A DNA stretch of 64,000 nt, from NCBI RefSeq assembly GCF_001592045.1, contig NZ_BCWB01000025.1:1-64000 (forward strand), written 5' to 3'. Under the pieces are notes generated by a model. That model was not told where the DNA came from and did not search any database. It worked only from the letters and a program-made list of their open reading frames with translations. The DNA is from Thermobifida fusca NBRC 14071 = JCM 3263. Lineage in GTDB: Bacteria > Actinomycetota > Actinomycetes > Streptosporangiales > Streptosporangiaceae. Positions 9,890 through 18,503 of the stretch are shown here, piece after piece (within the stretch, counting starts at the first letter, position 1; each line of letters begins with the position of its first letter). Made by a program: the position numbers and the translations under genes.

Positions 9890-10498
9890 CGCCACTCCTC
9901 TACCAATTGACCGACTGGCCGGTATCTCACTGGGCAACAGGAATATACCCTGAGCGCTCTTACCGGAGAGACCACGGGACTCCAGGAACATACCGTCCAG
10001 TCAGTCTGGTATTTTCGGGGTGGTGCGCGGAGCTGTTCCCACCAGGCTTCCTCCCCGCCGCCATCCAGCCGAGTCCCCCTTGCTGCGCCGCCCTCTCCGC
10101 GCCCCTGGACGCATTGTTTCCGCGGCTCACCCACCCCGTGCGGCTAGCACGGAAAAGCCAACCGCCGCCCTCGGTCACCCCGAGCACGAATCCACGCGAA
10201 AATCCCGCAACAATCGCGCTGAAATACTCCGCCGCTATCGGAAAGAAAAAGATTTCCGGCACGCGACACCGGGCCGGGATCTCCCATTCCGCGTAGCGGG
10301 AACCTCCAGGGAGCAATCCGCGTCTTCCCCGGAAAAGACCGGGACCCTCTCTTTGGCGCAGCGGGCCTTGAAAGAATCCGCCCGGTTTTCTTACGAGACG
10401 GGCCTTCCCGTTTCTTCGCAGTGTTTTAGCCGCTGCAGTGGACAGGGCTCATAAAGGCGGGACTCACGTCCCGCACGCACCGCTACCGGCCGCTGCCC
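9890..10498. other. 609-bp non-coding stretch
   Basis: No reading frame here has a ribosome site or family resemblance. The stretch must hold the promoter of the phosphotransferase gene on its left and the end of the two-component transcript on its right. The middle part (about 10190-10260) is richer in A than its surroundings and has a small inverted repeat, CGGAAA 10239-10244 with TTTCCG 10253-10258. Nothing more can be assigned. Confidence 0.5.
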
Positions 10499-11146
10499 TC
10501 ACACCAGCCCGGCGTCGTGGGCGAGAATCGCGATCTGCACCCGGTTGTTCTTCTCCAGCTTGGTCAGAATACGGCTGACATGGGCTTTGACCGTGGCCTC
10601 GCGCATGCCGAGCTCTGCCGCGATCTCCGCGTTGGACAACCCGCGGGCCACACCGACCAGCACTGCGCGCTCCCGTTCGCTCAACACTTCCAACCGCCGG
10701 GCCGCCTCCGCGGCACTGTTCCCGCTAGGAGCCGCGAACCGCTCCAGCATGCGCTTGGTGACACTGGGCGCGAGCATCGCGTTACCCTCGTACACGGTGC
10801 GCACCGCAGTGATCAGGTCCCGCGGCGGAGTGTCCTTGAGCAGGAACCCCACGGCTTTGGCCCGCAACCCGCGGTGCACGTACTCGTCCAAGTCGAACGT
10901 GGTGAGCAGCACCACTTTGGGCGCGTTGGGGAGTTCCGCGAGATGCGCGGCAGCGGTCAGCCCGTCCATGCCCGGCATGCGGATGTCCAGCAGCACCACA
11001 TCGGGCTGCAACTTCCGCGCCAAGGCCACGGCCTCGGCACCGTCCGCGGCCTCCCCCACGACCTCCAGGTCAGGCGCGGACTCCAGGATCATCCGCAGTC
11101 CGGAACGTACCAGTTGCTCGTCGTCGACCACGAGAACCGAGATCAC
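10499..11146 (-). CDS. LuxR/NarL-family response regulator
   Basis: A 215-residue two-component response regulator. The receiver domain (residues 1-120) has the acidic pocket Asp8/Asp9, phospho-acceptor Asp54 (LLDIRMPG), the switch Thr in LLTTFD and Lys in LLKDTPP. A LuxR-type HTH (LSERERAVLVGVARG...ATVKAHVSRILTKL) fills residues 150-212. The start is GTG 11146, whose GTGA overlaps the kinase stop codon TGA (11143-11145), so translation is coupled. Partner: the histidine kinase upstream. Likely target: the divergent ABC exporter at 12625-15912. Confidence 0.92.
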   Translation of the reverse strand: MISVLVVDDEQLVRSGLRMILESAPDLEVVGEAADGAEAVALARKLQPDVVLLDIRMPGMDGLTAAAHLAELPNAPKVVLLTTFDLDEYVHRGLRAKAVGFLLKDTPPRDLITAVRTVYEGNAMLAPSVTKRMLERFAAPSGNSAAEAARRLEVLSERERAVLVGVARGLSNAEIAAELGMREATVKAHVSRILTKLEKNNRVQIAILAHDAGLV

Positions 11147-12393
11147 GAGATCTCCTCTGCAGGACGGGGAGTTTCGGTGGGAGCCGCGGGGATGATAGCG
11201 CGCACCCACCACCCGCCGTCTGCAAGTGGACCCGCCACAAAAGTTCCCCCGACGAGAGCCAGCCGCTCCCGCAGGCCGATCAGGCCGTACCCGCTGTCAG
11301 GCACGGGATTGGCGACCTTCACCGTGGCAGGGCCGTTGACAACGGTAACGGTCAGCGCGGTCCTGCCGTAGTCGATCCGGACGTCGATCTCCGCCCCCGG
11401 GGCGTGCTTGACCGCATTGGTGAGCGCTTCCTGCACCACCCGGTATGCGGTGCGTTCCACTTGGGCGTTCAACGGGCGCGGAGTTCCCGTCGTGGTGAGG
11501 TCGACGTTGGCCCCGGCAGCGCACGCGGCGTCGATCAGGCTGCCCACATCGTCCAAAACCGGCTGGGGGGCGGTAGGCGCCGCCTCCCCGTTCCGCAGCA
11601 CGCCGAGGATCTCCCGGAGTTCGCTGAGCGCTTCCCGGCCGGTCGTGCGGATCAGTTCCGCGATCTCAGCGGTACGCTCATCCGGCGCGGAGACTTCCAG
11701 ACCGCCCGCGTGCAGCACCATGAGGCTCACCCGGTGGGCGACGACGTCGTGCATCTCCCGGGCGATCCGGGTGCGTTCCGCAGCGATCGCGGTCTCCGCG
11801 CGCAGATGCTGCTCCCGTTCCAACCGTTCGGCGCGCTCCCGCAAGTTCTCCACGAGCTGCCGGCGCGTCCCCACCCACATACCGAAAAAGAGAGGGAGCA
11901 GGATGAACGTGACTCCCAGCGGGATGATGAGGAACGGCTCCCACATGGTGTAGACGAACGCCAGCGCCGCGCTGTGGGCGGCCGCCCACAGCGCGAGCGG
12001 GCGCCACCGGTTGGTGAACCACGCCGCATAGCTGTACAGCGCGACAGGCGCTGCCCAGACGTTCCCGAACAGCACGATCAGCAGCAGGCTCGACGCCAGC
12101 AGCAGTTCGGGGCGGCGGCGGCGGACCAGGATGGCTGCTGCGACCAGGCAGGGGATGACCAGGATGAGCTGGGCACCCACGAGCATCGCGGCGACCGGGG
12201 AGACCTCATAGAGCTGGCTCGGCAGGTAACCCAGACCCCACTCCCCGCGTTCGCTAGCGACGACGGAGATAGCCATCCCCCCGACGATCAGAGGGAAGAA
12301 AAATATCGCGTAGCCGACATCGGCCAGCGTGAAGCGGTGCTGCTTGCCCCACTGCCACGCCGCGTACACCCGTTCGCCCCACCGCCGTGTCAT
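11143..12393 (-). CDS. Sensor histidine kinase (HPK7, LiaS/NarX-like)
   Basis: A 416-residue membrane kinase. Residues ~20-170 hold five or six hydrophobic helices with almost no extracellular sensor domain, followed by a short linker coiled coil. The HisKA_3 box is REMHDVVAHRVS, with the phospho-acceptor at His215. The HATPase domain follows, with N-box VQEALTNAVKHAPG and G-box SGYGLIGLRERL. The start is ATG 12393, giving MTRRWGERVY; upstream sequence in the frame runs across the promoter region. A sensor with few extracellular residues often detects membrane stress or works with the neighbouring transporter. It is co-translated with the response regulator. Confidence 0.9.
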   Translation of the reverse strand: MTRRWGERVYAAWQWGKQHRFTLADVGYAIFFFPLIVGGMAISVVASERGEWGLGYLPSQLYEVSPVAAMLVGAQLILVIPCLVAAAILVRRRRPELLLASSLLLIVLFGNVWAAPVALYSYAAWFTNRWRPLALWAAAHSAALAFVYTMWEPFLIIPLGVTFILLPLFFGMWVGTRRQLVENLRERAERLEREQHLRAETAIAAERTRIAREMHDVVAHRVSLMVLHAGGLEVSAPDERTAEIAELIRTTGREALSELREILGVLRNGEAAPTAPQPVLDDVGSLIDAACAAGANVDLTTTGTPRPLNAQVERTAYRVVQEALTNAVKHAPGAEIDVRIDYGRTALTVTVVNGPATVKVANPVPDSGYGLIGLRERLALVGGTFVAGPLADGGWWVRAIIPAAPTETPRPAEEIS

Positions 12394-12407
12394 ACCTGAG
12401 AGTCTAA

Positions 12408-12427
12408 AAGCCTGGTTAACAGGGCTT
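12408..12427. promoter_or_regulatory. Dyad-symmetric operator candidate upstream of the kinase gene
   Basis: AAGCCTGGTTAACAGGGCTT reads as its own reverse complement at 16 of 20 positions, with a GTTAAC core. It lies 15 bp upstream of the kinase start codon in the divergent intergenic region. It could be the binding site of the LuxR-type regulator for autoregulation. Only the symmetry is seen; function is inferred. Confidence 0.4.
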
Positions 12428-12573
12428 CTTCCCCCTGAAGACGGGATTCCCGGATCGACGAAAGTTGGTGGTGCCGTTCTTCGAAAGTCGGTTTCCCGCC
12501 GTTTCTCCCCTTTCTTTCGGGGACGCAGGAATCGCCTGCGCGGCGGAGATTCTCGGGGAGTGCGCGGATTTAG

Positions 12574-12611
12574 CGTCGAGGTATCTGACGTTGTTCTGTT
12601 CCATCTCGACG
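12574..12611. promoter_or_regulatory. Inverted repeat in the leader of the ABC exporter operon
   Basis: CGTCGAG (12574-12580) is repeated in inverted form as CTCGACG (12605-12611), with a 24-bp spacer, directly before the ribosome site (GAGGGAGAA) of the exporter ATPase gene. It may be an operator half-site pair or an mRNA hairpin that affects translation. Confidence 0.35.
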
Positions 12612-12624
12612 AGGGAGAACCACC

Positions 12625-13383
12625 GTGCCTACACCCCCCGCACCTTCGGGGACCGCGGAGCCCCACGCTGTTGTCGTCCAAGGACTGACCAAGGTCTATC
12701 CGACCGGGGGAGAACCGGTCCGTGCCTTGGACGGGGTGGACGTGTCCTTCGCACGAGGCGCGTTCACCGCGATCATGGGGCCCTCCGGTTCCGGGAAATC
12801 CACGCTCATGCACTGCATGGCCGGGCTGGACACGCCCACGTCCGGTTCGGTGCGCCTCGGGGCAACGGAACTGACCGCTTTGAGCGACAAGCAGCTGACG
12901 CTGCTGCGGCGCGACCGGATCGGTTTCGTCTTCCAGTCGTTCAACCTGCTGCCGATGCTCACTGCGCGGCAGAACATCCTGCTCCCCTCCCAGATCTCCA
13001 AGCGCAAAGTCGACCCGGAGCGGTTCCGCCACATCGTGGAGGTCACCGGCCTCGCCGACCGGTTGGAGCACCTGCCCGCCAAACTGTCGGGCGGCCAGCA
13101 GCAGCGGGTGGCGGTGGCCCGGGCCCTCGTGGGCTCCCCTGAAGTGCTCTACGCCGACGAGCCCACCGGCAACCTCGACTCCCGTTCCGGCGCGGAAGTG
13201 CTGTCCTTCCTCCGCGACTCGGTCCGCGAACTAGGGCAGACCATCGTGATGGTCACCCACGACCCGATCGCCGCCTCCTACGCCGACCGGGTGGTGTTCC
13301 TGCGGGACGGCCGGGTGGTCGACGACGTCACCCACCCCACCCCGCAGCTCATCCTCGACCGGCTCGCTGGACTGGAGGGCTGA
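12625..13383 (+). CDS. ABC exporter ATP-binding protein (MacB/LolD type)
   Basis: A 252-residue ATPase. Walker A is GPSGSGKST (near residue 53), the Q-loop FVFQSFNLLP, signature LSGGQQQRVAVARAL, Walker B VLYADEPTGNLD and the switch His VTHD. The IGFVFQSFNLLP and DEPTGNLD wording is characteristic of the MacB/LolD/FtsE branch that works with FtsX-type permeases. The start is GTG 12625 behind GAGGGAGAA. The permease gene begins 3 bp after the stop, so the two form one transporter, likely with mechanotransmission rather than classical transport. The divergent kinase/regulator pair is the probable control. Confidence 0.93.
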   Translation: MPTPPAPSGTAEPHAVVVQGLTKVYPTGGEPVRALDGVDVSFARGAFTAIMGPSGSGKSTLMHCMAGLDTPTSGSVRLGATELTALSDKQLTLLRRDRIGFVFQSFNLLPMLTARQNILLPSQISKRKVDPERFRHIVEVTGLADRLEHLPAKLSGGQQQRVAVARALVGSPEVLYADEPTGNLDSRSGAEVLSFLRDSVRELGQTIVMVTHDPIAASYADRVVFLRDGRVVDDVTHPTPQLILDRLAGLEG

Positions 13384-13386
13384 CCC

Positions 13387-15912
13387 GTGCTGCGCACTAC
13401 ACTGGCTGGGCTGCGTTTCGCGTGGCGGCGGCTGATAGCCACCTCTCTCGCCATCATCCTGGGTGTCGTCTTCGTCACCGGCACCCTCGTCTTCGGCGAC
13501 TCCCTGCACCGCAGTTTCACGGTGCAGGCAATGGGCTCCATGGACCGGGTCGACGTCATCGCCCTCGCCACGGGAACTTCGGCCGACGAAGACGAGCCAC
13601 CGCTGCTGGACGAGTCGGCGTTGCGCCGCGTCCGCGAGCTTCCCGAAGTCGCTGCAGCTACGGGAGCCGTCATCGGATCCGCGCCGCTGCTGGACGAGCA
13701 AGGGCGCGCCCTGGGCACGGTTCCCACGGTGGGCATCTCTGTGGGGGGCGACGTCCCGCGTTACGACGCGGTTGAAGGACGCCTCCCCAGCACCGCAAAC
13801 GAAGTGGCGCTCGCCACAGCCACCGCGGCGAGCAGCGGTTTCGAGGTAGGCGACACGGTCACCGTGCTCGACCCGGAAGGCACCAAACACGACTTCACAG
13901 TGACCGGGGTGATCGACTTCGGACCGGAGACCTCGATCAGCTACCGGGGCGCGGTCGCCTTCACCCTCGACACCGCCCAGCGGATGACCGGAGTTACTGG
14001 ATACCGGGAGATCTACGTGCGTGCCGCCGAAGGGGTGCCCGCGGATCAAGCGGAATCCGCGGTGGCCGACGCCCTAGGCGCGGACGCTGACGTGTACACC
14101 GGCCGCGAGTACGGGGAGAAACTGGCGAGCACAGCGGGAGTCCAGGCGAGAATCTTCACCACGGCACTGCTGCTGTTCGCGGCCGTTTCGGTGTTCGTTG
14201 CCGCGCTGGTGATCCACAACACGTTCACGATCCTGGTGGCCCAACGGCAGCGGGAACTGGCGCTGCTGCGCTGCGTGGGCGCCACCCGCGGCCAGGTCTT
14301 CCGCGCTGTCCTGGTGGAAGCGCTCGTGGTGGGGATGGCTGCCTCCGCGGTCGGGGTCGTCGCGGGGATCGGGCTCGGTTGGGGCGCATTCGCCCTCGGA
14401 GAGCGCTTCATCACCGATTCGACGACGTCGAGCCCGCTGGTCATCACCGCTGTCCCGATTGTGGTGGGCCTGCTCGTCGGGGTGCTGTCCAGTGTGGCAT
14501 CCGCGCTGCACCCCGCGGTGCGCGCCACCCGCGTCCCCCCGCTGGCTGCCCTGCGGAGCAGTGCGCTGACCGAGGAGCAGAACCGGCGTGTCGGCTGGCT
14601 GCGGGCCGTTACCGGCTCGCTGTTCCTCCTCGGCTCGGCAGCGCTGCTGACGGTGGCGCTGCGCTTGGAGCCGAACCAGATCGCCATGATCCTGGTGGTG
14701 GCCTCAGGCCTGGTGTGCTTCGTCGGCGTGGCAGTGTGGGCGCCGTTGATCGTGCGTGGTGTTATCACCGTCCTGGGCTGGCTGGTACGGCGTTTCGGGG
14801 TGCCTGCGTCGCTAGCCGTAGACAATGCGCTGCGGGCGCCGCGGAGGGCAGCGGCCGCGATGATCGCGTTGACGGTCGGCACCACCCTGATCACCGGCTA
14901 CTCGGTGGTCAACGCTTCGATGCTCGACACGCTGGAGACCCGCCTCGATGAGCAGTTCCCCGTCGACTACATGATGGTCACCCAGCTCGACCCGGACCAG
15001 GCAGGCCAGTACCAGGAGCTGCCCGCTGAAGTCGTGGCGGAGCTGCGGTCCTCTCCGGCGATCTCCACCGTGGTCACCCAGCGCACCGAACAGGACGACA
15101 ACAACACGCCGGTGACGGCCTTCCCGCACGCGAAGCTCGGCACGGACATCGGGGAAGCACAGGAAGGGGACCTGGCTGACGTGGTCCCGGGAACGGCTGC
15201 GATCTCGGAGAACCTCGCCCAGAAGCACGAGGTCGGCATCGGGGACTCGCTGTCCTTGCACACCGAGCACGGCGACCTGTCCCCCACGGTGGTGGCCATC
15301 CTGCCTGCCGGCGGCGGAATTCTCGGTGTGCTCGTCTCCGTCGACGACTTCGAGCGGCTCTTCCCGGACGTGCCGGACTCCCAGGCCTACATCACGGCTG
15401 CCGCGGACGCCTCCCCCAAGGAAGTGACCGACGCGGTCAACGCGGCGATCGCTGACTACCCGCAAGTGCAGGTCGCCAACGTCTCCCAGATGAAGCTGGA
15501 GTTCGAAGAACTCCTCAACTCCGTGTTCCTCGTCATCCTCGCCTTGCTGGGGCTGGCGGTCATCATCGCGGTGTTCGGGGTCGCCAACACGCTGGCGCTG
15601 TCCGTGCTGGAGCGGAGCCGCGAGTCGGCGCTGCTGCGCGCGCTGGGGCTGACTCGGCCGCAGTTGCGTCGCATGCTCGCCGTGGAGGCAGTGCTGCTCT
15701 CCGTGACGGGCGGTGCGCTGGGGATCGCCCTGGGCCTGCTGTTCGGGTGGGCCGCGGGGAAAGTCACCCTCATGGGCTTGATCTTCACGGTCCCTGTCGC
15801 GGAGATCGCTGGCCTGGTGGCGGTGGCGGTCGTGGCTGGCCTGCTTGCCGCGGTGCTTCCCGCGCACCGCGCCTCCCGGGTCTCGGTCACCGAGCAGTTG
15901 GCTGCCCAGTAG
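13387..15912 (+). CDS. FtsX/MacB-type ABC transporter permease
   Basis: An 841-residue permease with two FtsX repeats. One helix (residues ~16-37) is followed by an extracytoplasmic MacB-like domain (~40-250). Helices at ~255-280, 305-337, 350-375, 405-425, 435-458 and 493-512 follow, then a second extracytoplasmic domain (~515-705) and three final helices (708-740, 770-790, 800-830). The cytosolic coupling segments RQRELALLRCVGAT and RSRESALLRALGLT occur once per repeat, as expected. The start is GTG 13387, 3 bp after the ATPase stop. Such pairs export peptides or lipids, or regulate envelope enzymes; the cargo is unknown. Confidence 0.92.
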   Translation: MLRTTLAGLRFAWRRLIATSLAIILGVVFVTGTLVFGDSLHRSFTVQAMGSMDRVDVIALATGTSADEDEPPLLDESALRRVRELPEVAAATGAVIGSAPLLDEQGRALGTVPTVGISVGGDVPRYDAVEGRLPSTANEVALATATAASSGFEVGDTVTVLDPEGTKHDFTVTGVIDFGPETSISYRGAVAFTLDTAQRMTGVTGYREIYVRAAEGVPADQAESAVADALGADADVYTGREYGEKLASTAGVQARIFTTALLLFAAVSVFVAALVIHNTFTILVAQRQRELALLRCVGATRGQVFRAVLVEALVVGMAASAVGVVAGIGLGWGAFALGERFITDSTTSSPLVITAVPIVVGLLVGVLSSVASALHPAVRATRVPPLAALRSSALTEEQNRRVGWLRAVTGSLFLLGSAALLTVALRLEPNQIAMILVVASGLVCFVGVAVWAPLIVRGVITVLGWLVRRFGVPASLAVDNALRAPRRAAAAMIALTVGTTLITGYSVVNASMLDTLETRLDEQFPVDYMMVTQLDPDQAGQYQELPAEVVAELRSSPAISTVVTQRTEQDDNNTPVTAFPHAKLGTDIGEAQEGDLADVVPGTAAISENLAQKHEVGIGDSLSLHTEHGDLSPTVVAILPAGGGILGVLVSVDDFERLFPDVPDSQAYITAAADASPKEVTDAVNAAIADYPQVQVANVSQMKLEFEELLNSVFLVILALLGLAVIIAVFGVANTLALSVLERSRESALLRALGLTRPQLRRMLAVEAVLLSVTGGALGIALGLLFGWAAGKVTLMGLIFTVPVAEIAGLVAVAVVAGLLAAVLPAHRASRVSVTEQLAAQ

Positions 15913-15928
15913 CCGCTGTCGTGGGCGT

Positions 15929-15957
15929 GCCCCGGCGCCCTGCCAGGGTGCCGGGGC
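15929..15957 (+). terminator. Hairpin terminator candidate after the ABC exporter operon
   Basis: A 13-bp stem (15929-15941 with 15945-15957, one G-U pair) closes a 3-nt loop 17 bp after the permease stop codon. The stem is almost all G+C. There is no T run, which is common for actinobacterial terminators. Confidence 0.6.
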
Positions 15958-16060
15958 GCCGCGCTGCTGTCCTGCGGTGGCGGCTCGCTGCGCGCTTTTC
16001 CGGCCTCTCTGGGGCTCCCTGATCTAGATTTGCCTGGTGGGGAGGATGCGGGGAGGGTGG

Positions 16061-16462
16061 ATGAGGAGGTTTCAAGTCCGGGCGCACCGCCGCGGTGCGG
16101 GCTGGGAACTCCACATTGAAGGGGTGGGGGCAGCGACGGCAGCGAAGGTGACCCAGGCTGAAGCGGTGGCGCGCGAGTCGATCGCCGCTGCGCTGGGGGT
16201 CCCGGACGACTCGTTTGCCGTGGACGTCGTGGTCTGCCTCGCCCCGGAGATCGAGGCGATGATCCGGCAGGCGCGGGAGGCTGCCCGCCAGGCAGCACAG
16301 GCGCAGCAGGAAGCAGCGCGGCAGGCCCGCGCGGTCGTCGCCCGGCTTCACAGGGAGGGGTTGAACGGCCGGGAGATCGCCTACTGTCTGGGGGTCACGC
16401 CGCAGCGGGTGTCGCAACTGCTGGGCGGTGTGGGGCGGCAGAAGGCCGCCAAGCCTTTCTGA
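16061..16462 (+). CDS. HicB-like/HTH small DNA-binding protein
   Basis: This protein has about 133 residues from ATG 16061, the choice best placed behind GGGAGGG; the frame is open to GTG 16037. Residues 1-60 look like the partly conserved HicB fold (strand, GWELHIEG strand, then a helix EAVARESIAAALG). An Ala/Gln/Arg-rich helix with coiled-coil character (about residues 75-105) follows. The C-terminus is a clear helix-turn-helix (GLNGREIAYCLGVTPQRVSQLLG). No HicA-like toxin gene is next to it, so an orphan regulator is more likely than a toxin-antitoxin pair. The 3' end lies 21 bp from the convergent mannosyltransferase gene. Confidence 0.7.
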   Translation: MRRFQVRAHRRGAGWELHIEGVGAATAAKVTQAEAVARESIAAALGVPDDSFAVDVVVCLAPEIEAMIRQAREAARQAAQAQQEAARQARAVVARLHREGLNGREIAYCLGVTPQRVSQLLGGVGRQKAAKPF

Positions 16463-16483
16463 CCGTGCCCGGCGCGGCCTGGT

Positions 16484-17260
16484 TCAGGTGCGGTGCCGGG
16501 AGCGGGCCCGCTCGTGGCGGAGCAGGAGGAAAGGACGCAGCGCTGACTCGACCTGGACTGCCAGGTCCATTTTGCTGTGGCCTTCAGCGCGGTCCTCGAA
16601 GTGGATGGGGATCTCCACGATCTTCTGGCCGCGGCGGTAGGCGCGGAAGTGCATTTCCACTTGGAAGCTGTAGCCGCTGCTGTGGATGCTGGGCAGGTCG
16701 ATGGCTTCGAGCGCGCTGCGCCGCCACACTTTGAACCCGGACGTGATGTCGCGGAGCGGCATCGCCAGGATCGCCTTGACGTAGGCGTTGGCCCAGGTGC
16801 TGAGCAGGCGGCGGCGCAGTCCCCACTCCTGCGACAGGCTGCCGCCCGCCACGTACCGGCTGCCGATGACCACTCCCGCATTGGTGGACAGCATGGTGCC
16901 CAGCAGTTGCGGAAGGTAGAACGGCGGGTGGGAGAGGTCGGCGTCCATCTGGGCGACGAACTCTGCGCCGTCGGCGAGGGCGCGGGTCATGCCCGCCACG
17001 TAGGCCCGGCCGAGCCCGTCCTTAGCGGTGCGGTGCACGACCGTGATCCGCCCCGGATGCGCGGCAGCAAGCTTGTCGGCGAGCTCACCGGTGCCGTCCG
17101 GTGAGTTGTCGTCCACAACGACGAGACGCAGCTCCGGCAAGGGGAGCGCCAAAACCTGTTCGACGAGGACCGGCAGGTTCTCCGCCTCGTTGTAGGTGGG
17201 GACGACGACACTCAGCCGAGAGCGGGACCACGGTTCGGGGAGTGTGACCGCAACAGGCAT
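16484..17260 (-). CDS. Polyprenol-phosphate mannosyltransferase (Dpm1/Ppm1 catalytic domain)
   Basis: A 258-residue GT2 glycosyltransferase that moves mannose from GDP-mannose to polyprenol phosphate, feeding lipoglycan and protein mannosylation at the membrane. It shows [13 protein letters not shown] (near residue 18), [12 protein letters not shown] (Asp50/51), the metal-binding [10 protein letters not shown] (DAD at 106-108) and [10 protein letters not shown]. There are no C-terminal membrane helices and no apolipoprotein N-acyltransferase domain. It is thus a stand-alone soluble type, unlike the fused Ppm1 of Mycobacterium tuberculosis. The start ATG 17260 gives the usual family length. 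Confidence 0.9.
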   Translation of the reverse strand: MPVAVTLPEPWSRSRLSVVVPTYNEAENLPVLVEQVLALPLPELRLVVVDDNSPDGTGELADKLAAAHPGRITVVHRTAKDGLGRAYVAGMTRALADGAEFVAQMDADLSHPPFYLPQLLGTMLSTNAGVVIGSRYVAGGSLSQEWGLRRRLLSTWANAYVKAILAMPLRDITSGFKVWRRSALEAIDLPSIHSSGYSFQVEMHFRAYRRGQKIVEIPIHFEDRAEGHSKMDLAVQVESALRPFLLLRHERARSRHRT

Positions 17261-17341
17261 GGCAACGAGCCTCCAACTATCGGACTCGGCTCAGCGTAGC
17301 GGCTTTCTCTTGCCTGCGGGTAGCAGCGCTGGGACGTACCG

Positions 17342-18136
17342 CTACCGGCCCCGGTCGGGGTCGGGCACCGCCACATGCACGGTGGTTCCCATGTCTTCGA
17401 AGGTCAGCAGTACTTCCGGGTCGGCGTTGCTGTCGGTCACCAGGTGTTCAATGGACTCGGGGGCGACGGTCTGCACCATGGTGTCGGTCCCCAGCCGGGT
17501 GTGGTCGACCAGCACGATCACTTCTTCGGCGCAGGCAGCGAGTGCCTGGTCCACTCCGGCGATCGCCGCGTTCGAGGTGCTCACCCCCCGCTCCGCGGTG
17601 ACCCCGTGTCCGGTGAGGAAAGCGCGGCGCACCCGCAGCCCTTCCAACGCCTGTTCGGCGGCCCCGCCGACGAGCGCCAGGTCAGCGCCGCGCAGGATTC
17701 CCCCGGTGACGACTACTTCTACTTCAGGAGCGTCTGCCAGGATCTGGGCGTTGCGCAGCGAGTTCGTCACCACGGTCAGGCCGCGGCGGCGGACCAGTTC
17801 GGCGGCCAGTGCCGCGGTCGCCTCGCCCGGGCCGAGGACGATCGCGTCTCCTTCCGCGACCAGGGTTGCGGCGGTGCGGGCGATCGCCACCAGTTCCGGG
17901 GTGGTGGTCTGCTCCTGGCTGCGCCGACCCTGGTAGCCGGGAAGAGAGGCGCCTCCCCTGCGGCGGTCCAATACTCCTTGGGCTTCCAGGACCCGGACGT
18001 CCCGGCGGACTGTCACCTCGGAGACCTGGAGTTCATGGGCCAGGTCGCGGAGGGCCATCGTGCCGTGGGCGCGCAACAGTTCCACGATGAGTTCCCGGCG
18101 CCGGGCGGCGAACGCGGGCCGGTCCTGCACCGTCAT
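17342..18136 (-). CDS. DeoR-family transcriptional regulator
   Basis: A 264-residue repressor. The N-terminal winged helix (RRRELIVELLRAHG...VSEVTVRRDVRVLEAQG) covers residues ~10-60. A DeoR-type sugar-phosphate sensor domain follows (GPGEATAALAAEL, TNSLRNAQIL, GGILRG, DHTRLG). The start is ATG 18136 behind GGTGGAAAG; an upstream extension to 18205 lacks a ribosome site. Its effector and targets are not clear. It lies in the same direction as, and 62 bp behind, a small membrane-protein gene and the MFS gene, so it may control that transporter. Confidence 0.88.
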   Translation of the reverse strand: MTVQDRPAFAARRRELIVELLRAHGTMALRDLAHELQVSEVTVRRDVRVLEAQGVLDRRRGGASLPGYQGRRSQEQTTTPELVAIARTAATLVAEGDAIVLGPGEATAALAAELVRRRGLTVVTNSLRNAQILADAPEVEVVVTGGILRGADLALVGGAAEQALEGLRVRRAFLTGHGVTAERGVSTSNAAIAGVDQALAACAEEVIVLVDHTRLGTDTMVQTVAPESIEHLVTDSNADPEVLLTFEDMGTTVHVAVPDPDRGR

Positions 18137-18198
18137 CTTTCCACCCCTCACTCCCCTCAGACCCGATGCGGGTTGAGGATGATCATAGGGGGCATTCA

Positions 18199-18378
18199 TC
18201 AGCAAAAACGGACCCCGTGGGCGCGCAGGGTCTGTTCTATCGCCTCATCGTCCGCGTAGTCGGCGGGGTGCACTGCGCTCTCCGGGACCTCCCCCAGTGT
18301 CAGGGCGAGGATAAACAGGATGACGAAGACGACGAAACCAGCGAGAGCGCCGATGCCGAGCAGGATCAGCGGTGACAT
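18199..18378 (-). CDS. Small single-pass membrane protein (59 residues)
   Basis: Not recognised as a known family. It begins MSPLILLGIGALAGFVVFVI, a single hydrophobic helix of about 25 residues that ends at LALTLGE. A short acidic, probably cytosolic tail (HPADYADDEAIEQTL) and a C-terminal RFC follow. The ATG at 18378 is preceded by GAGGAAGG at ideal spacing, which supports it as a real gene. It sits between the MFS gene (126 bp upstream) and the DeoR gene (62 bp downstream), all on the minus strand. Confidence 0.6.
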   Translation of the reverse strand: MSPLILLGIGALAGFVVFVILFILALTLGEVPESAVHPADYADDEAIEQTLRAHGVRFC

Positions 18379-18503
18379 GCCGACCTTCCTCTCACGACCT
18401 CAGCGGACGCATTCCCCCTTTATCCGGTTCTTACACGCGTCGTGGGCGAGGTCAGCAGAAGATAGCGCGGGGGACAGGACGGACTGCCTGATCCCCCGCG
18501 AGG

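Noticed and set aside
10020-10454. 144-codon plus-strand frame in the non-coding stretch
   Set aside because: There is no ribosome site at its start, the composition is not protein-like and no family is recognised.
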